From assembly GCA_023429855.1 (NCBI GenBank), contig JAEZDB010000018.1, positions 1-7,352 of the forward strand: DNA of 7,352 nt, in the 5' to 3' direction. Shown piece after piece: positions 1 to 5,635 of the stretch. The DNA is from Actinomycetes bacterium (GTDB taxonomy: Bacteria > Actinomycetota > Thermoleophilia > Solirubrobacterales > Solirubrobacteraceae). Numbering within the stretch: position 1 is the stretch's first letter; each line of letters begins with the position of its first letter. The position numbers were made by a program, and so were the translations under genes. The notes beneath the pieces are model-generated. The model worked only from the letters and a program-made list of their open reading frames with translations. It had not been told where the DNA came from and made no database searches.

Positions 1-162
1 CGCGCCGGCGCGGCCGGCGCGGATCGGCGTGATCGCCAGGAACCCGTAGGAGTCGCCTGAGCGGTTGGGATCGATGAGCGCGTTGATCGAGTCCTGCGCC
101 TTTTGCAGATCCGGCAGGCCGAGCAGCCCGAGGTTCGCCGGGTCGAACTTGCTCAAAAACAC
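1..162 (-). CDS. Unrecognised protein, N-terminal part (cut by window edge)
   Basis: The first 54 codons of a gene that runs off the window on the minus strand. It starts at GTG 162-160. A strong Shine-Dalgarno GGAGG lies at 174-170, 7 nt before the GTG, inside the end of the upstream gene, and the two reading frames overlap by 10 bases (153-162). This predicts translational coupling in one operon. The visible protein has a leucine-rich start (residues 1-30) and then a segment YGFLAITPIRAGR at about 39-51. That segment resembles the first beta strand and following turn of small ferredoxin-like alpha/beta barrel domains, but this is a weak impression. Its partner upstream is also unnamed, and the pair may be related to each other. 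No stop codon is reached, so length and function cannot be given. Confidence 0.6.
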   Translation of the reverse strand, partial: MFLSKFDPANLGLLGLPDLQKAQDSINALIDPNRSGDSYGFLAITPIRAGRAGA

Positions 163-839
163 CGCTGCGCCTCCGCCGTGAGTTCTTTGAAGGCCCGCGC
201 GAACTCCTCGGGCGAGAGGTACTCTGCGGTCGCCTTGAGCCGCTCGAGGTGCTCGTCGAGCTGCAGCGACTGGCTGATCTGGGAGACCGTCGACTCCGGG
301 TACGCCGAGTAGAAGTGGCTCGCCTCCAGCCGGACCTCGCTGTGCTTGATGTAGTCCTTGAACGGCACCGTCGGCTGCGGCCCGGGAAAGCCGTAGGAGC
401 TGCCCCAGAGCTGCGTCATCTTGTCGGTCAGCACGTGCGAGAACGCGTCGATGTACTCCTCCCAGCCGCCGTTGAAGTTGCTCTCGAAGTACAGGTGCGG
501 GTGGTTCAGCTTGCGCTTGCGGCTCGGATCGGCTGGATCGGCGAGCTCGGTCACCACGCTCCACCGCGCGAAGTGGATGAACGACAATGCCTTCAGGGTG
601 ATGCTGCGATGCGGCAGCAGCTTCGGCAGGAGGAAGATGCCCTTCAGCCACGGCCTGCCCCACCACTTCATCGTCGAGAAGACCGTGATCGCGATCGCCA
701 GCCCGTCGATGTTGCCTGGCGACGTGCCGGTCGCGGTGGGCTGAGGTTCGTCGCGCGTGACCGTGGGCGCGCCAGGCGACCGCTTCGTGCGAGATGTCGC
801 GACGCGCCGCGACGGCGCTGGATCGGTGGGTACGGCCAT
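153..839 (-). CDS. Conserved hypothetical protein, first gene of an overlapping minus-strand pair
   Basis: A 228-residue protein from ATG 839. Residues 1-45 are rich in P, T, S, R and A and look disordered. The conserved-looking part starts near residue 46. It has a basic and hydrophobic stretch at 57-85 (MKWWGRPWL, then FLLPKLLP), SFIHFARW at 86-93, then YFESNFNGGWEEYIDAFS at 117-134, LWGSSYGFPGP at 144-154 and HFYSAYPE at 175-182. These aromatic and glycine motifs look like a real protein family, not a shadow frame. I recall similar unnamed actinobacterial proteins but cannot assign a function; a dimeric alpha/beta (ferredoxin-like) fold is only a guess. No clear signal peptide or catalytic triad is seen. 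The hydrophobic 57-85 stretch could touch a membrane. Met57 is a possible alternative start, but the promoter upstream of 839 favours the long form. Confidence 0.72.
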   Translation of the reverse strand: MAVPTDPAPSRRVATSRTKRSPGAPTVTRDEPQPTATGTSPGNIDGLAIAITVFSTMKWWGRPWLKGIFLLPKLLPHRSITLKALSFIHFARWSVVTELADPADPSRKRKLNHPHLYFESNFNGGWEEYIDAFSHVLTDKMTQLWGSSYGFPGPQPTVPFKDYIKHSEVRLEASHFYSAYPESTVSQISQSLQLDEHLERLKATAEYLSPEEFARAFKELTAEAQRCF

Positions 840-840
840 G

Positions 841-878
841 GCGCGTTGACGTTATGCCCACGTGCGCCAGACCGTCAA
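841..878 (-). promoter_or_regulatory. Promoter of the minus-strand gene pair
   Basis: Read on the minus strand, TTGACG (878-873) and TAACGT (854-849) are separated by 18 bp. The -35 box matches 5 of 6 consensus bases, and the -10 box keeps the T, A and final T that matter most. Initiation about 7 nt downstream of the -10 would fall near 841-842, only 2 or 3 nt before ATG 839, so the transcript would be almost leaderless. No Shine-Dalgarno is visible in front of this ATG, which fits. Confidence 0.55.
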
Positions 879-941
879 CCGCCCCTAACGACAGACCGGA
901 ATACGGACGACCGGGTGACCCGGTCAAGGTGACGCCCCGCC

Positions 942-978
942 TTGACAGGCAAGTCGTGGCTTGCCTATGGTCGCCCGA
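942..978 (+). promoter_or_regulatory. ArsR-VOC promoter, apparently leaderless
   Basis: A perfect -35 TTGACA (942-947) and a -10 TATGGT (966-971) with an 18-bp spacer. Seven bases (972-978) then lead to GTG 979. Transcription should therefore begin at or next to the G of that GTG. ATG 967 lies inside the -10 box and TTG 961 lies upstream of it, so neither could be on this transcript. This decides the start chosen for the repressor gene. Confidence 0.65.
947..966 (+). promoter_or_regulatory. Candidate ArsR operator dyad
   Basis: A perfect inverted repeat AGGCAAG (947-953) and CTTGCCT (960-966) with a 6-bp centre. It fills almost exactly the space between the -35 and -10 boxes of the ArsR promoter, overlapping the last base of the former and the first of the latter. 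ArsR-family dimers bind such dyads and typically repress their own promoters. Autorepression is therefore the simplest reading, but it is an inference from position and symmetry. Confidence 0.6.
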
Positions 979-1262
979 GTGGACGACCTCTTCCATGCCC
1001 TCGCCGCGCCGGCCCGTCGGGCGATCCTCGACGAGCTGTTCGACCGCGACGGCCAGACGCTCTTCGAGCTGGTCGCACGGATGACGGCTCGCCAAGGGAT
1101 GCCGCTGTCTCGTCAGGCGATTTCGCAGCATCTCGCCGTTCTCGAGGCCGCGGGGCTCGTCCGCACCCGCCGCGAAGGCAAGTTCAAGTTCCACGACCTC
1201 GACCCCGCGCCGCTGCGCTCGATCGCCGAGCGCTGGCCCGTCCCGCAGGAGACCCCCGCCCC

Positions 1263-1266
<4 letters not shown>
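979..1266 (+). CDS. ArsR-family winged-helix repressor
   Basis: A 95-residue winged-helix DNA-binding protein starting at GTG 979. The N-terminal helix has the family hallmark FHALAAPARRAILDEL (residues 5-20). The helix-turn-helix recognition region is SRQAISQHLAVLEAAGLV (44-61), and the beta wing is RTRREGKFKFHDL (62-74). There are no cysteines, and the metal-site motif ELCVCD of the ArsR/SmtB metal sensors is absent, so it is unlikely to sense arsenic or a similar metal. The variable insertion around residues 32-43 and the short C-terminus fit the small ArsR proteins often placed next to VOC or SRPBCC genes. The stop overlaps the next start as ATGA (1263-1266). The start was chosen because the promoter -10 box covers the upstream ATG 967; TTG 961 and ATG 967 remain in-frame alternatives adding 6 or 4 residues. 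The ligand is unknown. Confidence 0.87.
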
Positions 1267-1649
<383 letters not shown>

Positions 1650-1690
1650 GCGGGCGCGCACCAGCGAGCATGCTCATCCGCGGCAGGTGA

Positions 1691-1709
1691 GCCGACCTCA
1701 CCCGTCGGC
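1691..1709 (+). terminator. Weak hairpin after the VOC gene
   Basis: GCCGAC (1691-1696) and GTCGGC (1704-1709) form a 6-bp stem with a 7-nt loop, 41 nt after the VOC stop. There is no T tract. An alternative hairpin, GGTGA/TCACC at 1686-1702, overlaps it, so the two are mutually exclusive. It could be a weak terminator or a regulatory site for the next gene. The remaining 1650-1729 gap shows no recognisable -35/-10 pair. Confidence 0.25.
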
Positions 1710-1729
1710 CGCGCAGGATGCGGGGCACG

Positions 1730-2206
1730 ATGACCGCACCTTCCGATCCGACCGGCCCCGCAACCTCCGACTCAGCCGCGCCCGCGAACCCGCCAGCCCC
1801 TGCCGCGGGCGGCCCGGAGGAGAAGAAGAAGCCGTGGGCGTGGATCGCGATCGCCGGCCTGCTGGCGATCGTCGCGATCGGCCTCGGTGTCTGGGCGGCC
1901 GGTCTGAGCAGCGACCTCGACGACCAGAAGGCCGCGGCCACGAAGGCCCAAACCGACGCGGCCGCGGCGCAAGAGCAGGCCGACGCCGCCGCCAGCCAGG
2001 CGAATGCCCTGACCGAGCAGGTCAATGCGCTCGGCGACGCGGTCAGCGATGCCGGCGACCAACTCTCCGAGGCTGGCGGCAACGCCCGAACCAACACCCA
2101 GAAGGCGCTCAAAGACCTCGAGCAGCGCATCAACGACCTGATCGAGGGCGCTCGGGGCGCCGCGGCCGATCAGGCCGCCGAGCAGCAGGCCGAGACGACG
2201 CCGTAG
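1730..2206 (+). CDS. Single-pass membrane protein with long cytoplasmic or periplasmic coiled coil
   Basis: A 158-residue protein with three visible parts. Residues 1-31 are a proline, alanine and serine-rich disordered tail. KKKP (32-35) leads into a transmembrane helix WAWIAIAGLLAIVAIGLGVWAA (about 36-57). Residues 59-140 are an Ala, Gln, Asp and Lys-rich segment with heptad-like spacing, including SSDLDDQKAAATKAQ and NALTEQVNALGDAVSD, that should form a coiled coil. The C-terminus is AEQQAETTP. The lysines before the helix suggest the short tail is inside and the coiled coil outside, but orientation is a prediction. I do not recognise a named family; a structural or envelope role is a guess. 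ATG 1718 is an in-frame alternative adding MRGT. ATG 1730 is preferred because GGGG lies 4 nt upstream (1722-1725), though neither start has a strong signal. The gene ends 18 nt before a strong hairpin. Confidence 0.72.
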   Translation: MTAPSDPTGPATSDSAAPANPPAPAAGGPEEKKKPWAWIAIAGLLAIVAIGLGVWAAGLSSDLDDQKAAATKAQTDAAAAQEQADAAASQANALTEQVNALGDAVSDAGDQLSEAGGNARTNTQKALKDLEQRINDLIEGARGAAADQAAEQQAETTP

Positions 2207-2224
2207 CGCACGCCCACAAACGAC

Positions 2225-2252
2225 GAAGGGCCCGACCGAAGTCGGGCCCTTC
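2225..2252. terminator. Two-way terminator hairpin between the coiled-coil gene and tRNA-fMet
   Basis: A perfect 12-bp stem GAAGGGCCCGAC (2225-2236) and GTCGGGCCCTTC (2241-2252) with a 4-nt loop. Read on the minus strand the loop is TTCG closed by C and G, the exceptionally stable C(UUCG)G tetraloop. The hairpin begins 6 nt after the 3' end of the tRNA gene and lies 18 nt after the stop of the plus-strand gene, so it can serve both converging transcripts. There is only a short T-containing stretch on the minus side (GTTTG) and none on the plus side. Confidence 0.8.
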
Positions 2253-2258
2253 TGGGAG

Positions 2259-2332
<74 letters not shown>

Positions 2333-2343
2333 GCGGACCAAGC

Positions 2344-2349
2344 ATGTTA
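2344..2349 (-). promoter_or_regulatory. Possible -10 box of the tRNA-fMet gene
   Basis: On the minus strand TAACAT lies 11 nt before the tRNA 5' end, matching TATAAT at 4 of 6 positions including the key T, A and final T. Initiation about 7 nt later would leave a 5' leader of roughly 4-5 nt. No good -35 box is seen at 16-18 bp, so the call is weak. Confidence 0.35.
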
Positions 2350-2388
2350 GCAGCGTGTTGCCGAACGCAGCCTCTCCCCCAACGCGGC

Positions 2389-2406
2389 AGCGCCGCCGGC
2401 GGCGCT
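2389..2406 (-). terminator. GC-rich palindrome overlapping the CYTH-CHAD stop
   Basis: AGCGCCGCC followed directly by GGCGGCGCT is an 18-bp perfect palindrome. In RNA it would form a 7-bp stem with a CCGG loop. It overlaps the TAG stop codon (2407-2405) of the CYTH-CHAD gene. There is no T tract downstream. It could slow or end transcription before the tRNA gene on the same strand, or protect the mRNA 3' end. Confidence 0.4.
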
Positions 2407-3826
2407 AGGCCCGGTCGAGCGCCCGGACGGCGTCGAGCAGCGGCCGGTGGCGGCTGCCGTGGATCTCGTGGGCGAGCTTGAGGGCCTTGCGCTGCAGCTT
2501 GCGGCGCCGCGCGTCGATCGCGTCCTGCAGCGCCTTCGCGTCGTCCTTCGGTAGGCCGGCGCCGGCTGCGCGCTCGGCGAGGACGGCCAGGTCGTGCTCG
2601 TCGCCGAGGTAGTCAGCCAGCGTGTGGGCCTGCGCCTGCAGCGCCCGGAACTCCTGCGGCGACGCGATCTCGAGCAGCTCGGCGGCATGCCAGAGGTCCT
2701 TGGAGCGCTTGCGCAGCTCGTGAAGCGCCTCAGTGCGCTCCTCGCCTTGGTGGTGCTCGGCGACCTTCAGCGCCTTGCGCCCCTTGCGCAGGATCCGGCC
2801 CAGCCCCGCGGCCAGGTCGGCGGCAGGCTCGTTGCCGAGGGTCCACGCGGCCACGTCGTCGATCGTGTGGTCGAGGAGGTCGAGCACCTCGGCGATCGCG
2901 CCCTTATCGGCGCGCGCGCTCGCGTGCTGCTCGTCGCGTTCGCGCACCAGCGCCGCCCGAAACTCGGCGACCTGCTCAGCGTCGATGCCGGAGCCGTCGC
3001 GGCGCGCGAGCTTGTCGAGCGTCTGGACGAGCACCTCGGCGTCGCGGGTGCCCGAGAGCAGGCGGCCGGCCTCGCGGAGCGCGGCGTTGTCGCGCTCGAC
3101 GAACTCGTCGCCGAGCCCCGACCGCGCCACGCGAATGAACGCCCGGCCGCGCTTGAACGCTTTGCGCGCCGAATGGACCGCCTTGGCGCGCTCGTCGGGC
3201 TCGGCGCTCTGCAGCGCCGCCGAGGCGCCTCGCAGCTGGGCGGTCGTCACGTGGATCAGACCGGTGAGGACCGGTTCGCCGTCGAGCAGTCCGCTCGATC
3301 CGACGCGCTCGCGGTCGGGCAGGCCATACAGCGCCAGGCGCGAGTTCTCGTAGCGACGGTCCTCGGTGACCTCGGGGCGGAGCCACTCCGGTGGCGTGAA
3401 CGCCAGCGCGGCGTCGACCGAGTCGAACTCGACCTCGGCCATCACGAGCCCTTCGAGGGCGCCTTCGAACACGTCGAGCTCGAGCGTGAGGCCGCCATCG
3501 AGGGGGAGCTTGTAGCGGGTCTTCTCCACGCGGCGGCCCTCCGTCGCGGGCCACAGCCGCTCGAAGCGCGGGCCGTCGATCACGAACTCCTCTTCGGCGC
3601 GCGCGAGGCCGCGGCCGGACTTGATCGTGAGCAGCGTGTGGTAGCCGCGGCGCCGCAGCCGGACCTGCGTCCCGACCGGGTCGACGGCGAGGTACCCCTG
3701 CGAAAGCCGGTCCGACGGAAACGACTCCAGGTCGTCCGGAAGCCGGTCGACGAGGAAGCGCCGCTCGACCTCCGTGCCGCCCGGCGTGGAGCGGTCCAGC
3801 GATGAGCCCGAGGCGCCTTCCGTCAT
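2405..3826 (-). CDS. CYTH-CHAD domain protein (triphosphate / polyphosphate-linked)
   Basis: A 473-residue two-domain protein. The N-terminal CYTH triphosphate tunnel domain spans about 19-168. Its signature ExExK appears as EVERR (19-23), with Arg in place of the final Lys. Tunnel-type charged residues follow: R56/R58/R60, K69, E78-E80, K102/R104/K106, E116/D118 and E131/E133. The C-terminal CHAD domain (about 190-473) is all-helical with two repeats. The conserved histidine and basic residues are seen as VHSARKAFKRGR (217-228) and LHELRKRSKDLWH (368-380), and a second helix pair ends with YLGDEHDLAVL (406-416). CYTH domains hydrolyse inorganic triphosphate or related compounds, and CHAD domains bind polyphosphate, so a cytoplasmic role in polyphosphate or triphosphate handling is likely. 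The start at ATG 3826 has GGAG 2 nt upstream and a TACGCT box 6 nt upstream. The gene is divergent from the acyl-CoA ligase. Confidence 0.92.
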   Translation of the reverse strand: MTEGASGSSLDRSTPGGTEVERRFLVDRLPDDLESFPSDRLSQGYLAVDPVGTQVRLRRRGYHTLLTIKSGRGLARAEEEFVIDGPRFERLWPATEGRRVEKTRYKLPLDGGLTLELDVFEGALEGLVMAEVEFDSVDAALAFTPPEWLRPEVTEDRRYENSRLALYGLPDRERVGSSGLLDGEPVLTGLIHVTTAQLRGASAALQSAEPDERAKAVHSARKAFKRGRAFIRVARSGLGDEFVERDNAALREAGRLLSGTRDAEVLVQTLDKLARRDGSGIDAEQVAEFRAALVRERDEQHASARADKGAIAEVLDLLDHTIDDVAAWTLGNEPAADLAAGLGRILRKGRKALKVAEHHQGEERTEALHELRKRSKDLWHAAELLEIASPQEFRALQAQAHTLADYLGDEHDLAVLAERAAGAGLPKDDAKALQDAIDARRRKLQRKALKLAHEIHGSRHRPLLDAVRALDRA

Positions 3827-3832
3827 GTCTCC

Positions 3833-3838
3833 AGCGTA
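3833..3838 (-). promoter_or_regulatory. Possible -10 box of the CYTH-CHAD gene
   Basis: On the minus strand TACGCT ends 6 nt before ATG 3826. It keeps the T, A and final T of the -10 consensus, and initiation would fall at or beside the start codon. No -35 match is visible. A GGAG sits between the box and the ATG, so a leadered transcript from a more distant promoter is equally possible. Confidence 0.35.
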
Positions 3839-3860
3839 GAACGTGGCGCTGCTTCGACGC

Positions 3861-3875
3861 TGCGGATTTTCCGCA
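3861..3875. promoter_or_regulatory. Dyad in the divergent CYTH-CHAD / ligase control region
   Basis: TGCGGA (3861-3866) and TCCGCA (3870-3875) form an inverted repeat around TTT. It is near the middle of the 83-bp gap between the two divergent start codons, so a protein bound here could affect both promoters. No regulator is identified. Confidence 0.35.
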
Positions 3876-3896
3876 TGCTCCCGCGCACGCGCCGCC

Positions 3897-3902
3897 TATG
3901 GT
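3897..3902 (+). promoter_or_regulatory. -10 box of the acyl-CoA ligase gene, leaderless pattern
   Basis: TATGGT, identical to the ArsR -10 box, ends exactly 7 nt before ATG 3910. The A of the start codon would be the first transcribed base. No recognisable -35 is present at 16-18 bp. The GGAG at 3903-3906 is only 3 nt from the ATG, too close for a normal Shine-Dalgarno. Confidence 0.45.
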
Positions 3903-3909
3903 GGAGCGC

Positions 3910-5541
3910 ATGAGCAGCCCTGCCGTGTCGCCCACTCCGCTCACCCCGCTGTGGTTCCTCGAGCGGTCGGCGTCGGTGCACCCGCAGCGCACCGCGATCG
4001 TCCACGGCGGCCGCCGGATCTCGTACGCCGCGATGGCCGCTGAGGCGACCCGGGTCGCGCAGGGACTGCGCGCCTCCGGCATCGAGCCGGGCGACCGCGT
4101 CGCCTACCTCTGCCCCAACATCCCCGAAGAGCTGATCGCGCACTTTGCCGTGCCGCTGGCGGGCGCCGTGCTCGTCGCGCTCAACACGCGCCTCGCGCCG
4201 AACGAGATCAAGCAGATCCTCGACCACTCGGGCGCCAAACTGCTCGTCGTCGACCACGAGCTGGCGGCGAACGTCGAGCCGGTCGCTGGAGAGCTGGCGA
4301 CCGTCCGCGAGATCGTCACCGTCGACGACCTCGAGGCCCAGGCGGCGGGCGAGGGCATCAGCGCGGCTCGTCTGCCCGGCATCGGCTACGCCGACCTGCT
4401 CGAGCGCGGGTCCGACGAGCCGCTCTCGTGGGAGGTCGACGACGAGCTGGCGACCATCTCGATCAACTACACCTCGGGCACCACGGGCCAGCCCAAGGGC
4501 GTGATGTATACGCACCGCGGCGCCTACCTCAACGCCCTCGGCGAGGTCCTGCACTCCGAGCACTCGGCGAAGTCGGTCTACCTCTGGACGCTGCCGATGT
4601 TCCACTGCAACGGCTGGTGCACCACCTGGGGCGTCACCGCCGTCGCGGGGCGCCACGTGTGCCTGCGGGCTGTGCGCGGCGACGCGATGTGGGCGCTCAT
4701 CCGGCAGGAAGGCGTGACGCACCTGAACGGCGCGCCGATCGTGCTGTCGACGCTTGCCGCGGCCGACGAGGCGGCGCCGCTGGAGTCGCCGCTCACGATC
4801 TCGACCGCCGGCGCCGCGCCGAGCCCGACCACGATCGGGCAGCTCGAGGCGCTTGGCGCGCGGATCATCCACCTGTACGGGCTCACCGAGACCTACGGTC
4901 CCTACTCGGTGTGCGAGTGGCAAGACGGCTGGCCCGAGCTGCCCGCCGACGAGCGCGCGAGCTTGCTGGCCCGCCAGGGCGTGGGCATGATCTGCGCCGA
5001 CCGGCTGCGGGTCGTCGACGCCGACATGAACGACGTGCCCGCCGACGGCGTCACGATCGGCGAGCTGGTGATGCGCGGCAACAACGTGATGAAGGGCTAC
5101 TTCGCCGACGAAGCCGCCACGGAAAAGGCGTTCGCCGGCGGCTGGTTCCACTCGGGCGACCTCGGCGTGATGCAACCCGACGGCTACGCCAAGCTCGTCG
5201 ACCGCGCCAAGGACATCGTGATCTCCGGCGGCGAGAACATCTCCACCGTCGAGGTCGAGGGCGCGCTGATGGCGCACCCGGCGATCGTCGACGTCGCCGT
5301 GATCGGCGTCCCCGACGACAAGTGGGGCGAGACGCCCAAGGCCTTCGTGGTCCTCGCGCCCGGCAAGACGGCCGACGAAGACGAAGTCATCGCGTTCGTC
5401 CGCGGGCAGATCTCGCGTTACAAGGCGCCGCGGGCCGTCGAGTTCGTGGATGCCCTGCCGCGCACGTCGACCGGCAAGGTGCAGAAGTTCGAGCTGCGCG
5501 AGCGCGAGTGGGCCGGCCACGAGGACCGCATCAAGGGCTGA
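3910..5541 (+). CDS. Acyl-CoA ligase (AMP-forming, ANL superfamily)
   Basis: A 543-residue adenylating enzyme expected to activate a carboxylic acid with ATP and transfer it to coenzyme A. All core motifs are present: the phosphate-binding loop YTSGTTGQPKG (187-197), LPMFHCNGWC (228-237), the acyl/adenylate motif YGLTET (323-328), FHSGDLG with Asp417, the hinge region DRAKD with Arg432, GGENIS (440-445) and the C-terminal catalytic lysine in STGKVQK (Lys523). The MFHCNGW form is common in medium- or branched-chain fatty acyl and aryl acyl-CoA synthetases, but the substrate cannot be read from motifs. Length is typical and no key residue is missing. ATG 3910 was chosen because TATGGT lies 7 nt upstream and homologous proteins usually begin near here; ATG 3898 (MVER...) falls inside that box. 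A hairpin follows the stop, before the hydrolase. Confidence 0.93.
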   Translation: MSSPAVSPTPLTPLWFLERSASVHPQRTAIVHGGRRISYAAMAAEATRVAQGLRASGIEPGDRVAYLCPNIPEELIAHFAVPLAGAVLVALNTRLAPNEIKQILDHSGAKLLVVDHELAANVEPVAGELATVREIVTVDDLEAQAAGEGISAARLPGIGYADLLERGSDEPLSWEVDDELATISINYTSGTTGQPKGVMYTHRGAYLNALGEVLHSEHSAKSVYLWTLPMFHCNGWCTTWGVTAVAGRHVCLRAVRGDAMWALIRQEGVTHLNGAPIVLSTLAAADEAAPLESPLTISTAGAAPSPTTIGQLEALGARIIHLYGLTETYGPYSVCEWQDGWPELPADERASLLARQGVGMICADRLRVVDADMNDVPADGVTIGELVMRGNNVMKGYFADEAATEKAFAGGWFHSGDLGVMQPDGYAKLVDRAKDIVISGGENISTVEVEGALMAHPAIVDVAVIGVPDDKWGETPKAFVVLAPGKTADEDEVIAFVRGQISRYKAPRAVEFVDALPRTSTGKVQKFELREREWAGHEDRIKG

Positions 5542-5561
5542 CGACCGCCTTCGGCGCCAAT

Positions 5562-5582
5562 CGCCGAGTTCACCACTCGGCG
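5562..5582 (+). terminator. Hairpin after the acyl-CoA ligase
   Basis: CGCCGAGT (5562-5569) and ACTCGGCG (5575-5582) form a perfect 8-bp stem with a 5-nt loop TCACC, 20 nt after the ligase stop. A flanking T-G wobble could add one pair. There is no T tract. It could terminate the ligase transcript or act as an operator for the hydrolase, whose candidate -10 box begins 13 nt further on. Confidence 0.5.
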
Positions 5583-5595
5583 GGCGCGTTCGGTG

Positions 5596-5601
5596 TAGAA
5601 G
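5596..5601 (+). promoter_or_regulatory. Possible -10 box upstream of the hydrolase
   Basis: TAGAAG matches TATAAT at 4 of 6 positions but lacks the final T. It ends exactly 7 nt before ATG 5609, the first codon of a tiny ORF leading into the hydrolase. No clear -35 is seen. Confidence 0.3.
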
Positions 5602-5608
5602 TCGAGGT

Positions 5609-5635
5609 ATGTCGACCTCCTGTTCGGCGACATGA
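5609..5635 (+). CDS. Possible 8-residue leader ORF before the hydrolase
   Basis: ATG 5609 opens a tiny frame reading MSTSCSAT and stopping at TGA 5633-5635. The stop overlaps the hydrolase start as ATGA (5632-5635). GAGG lies just upstream (5604-5607) but is only 1 nt from the ATG. If translated, it would couple ribosomes to the hydrolase start, which has no Shine-Dalgarno of its own. Short frames arise by chance, so this rests on the overlap and the upstream TAGAAG box only. Confidence 0.25.
   Translation: MSTSCSAT

Noticed and set aside
249..932. A 227-codon plus-strand frame antisense to the first minus-strand gene
   Set aside because: Arg, Val and Leu-rich shadow with no motifs, while the minus-strand protein has conserved-looking aromatic motifs and a promoter.
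942..1262. N-terminal extension of the VOC frame to 942
   Set aside because: The extension runs through the promoter and the ArsR gene and is Arg/Pro-rich; the VOC fold begins at ATG 1263, which has the ATGA coupling.
1666..1690. GAGCATGCTC palindrome and a six-residue ORF (MLIRGR) after the VOC gene
   Set aside because: Both are short enough to occur by chance, with no ribosome-binding signal or coupling to a gene.
2594..4082. Long frames opposite or out of frame with the CYTH-CHAD gene (2594-3805 plus, 2976-4082 minus)
   Set aside because: No recognisable motifs; the CYTH and CHAD motifs are intact in the chosen minus-strand frame.
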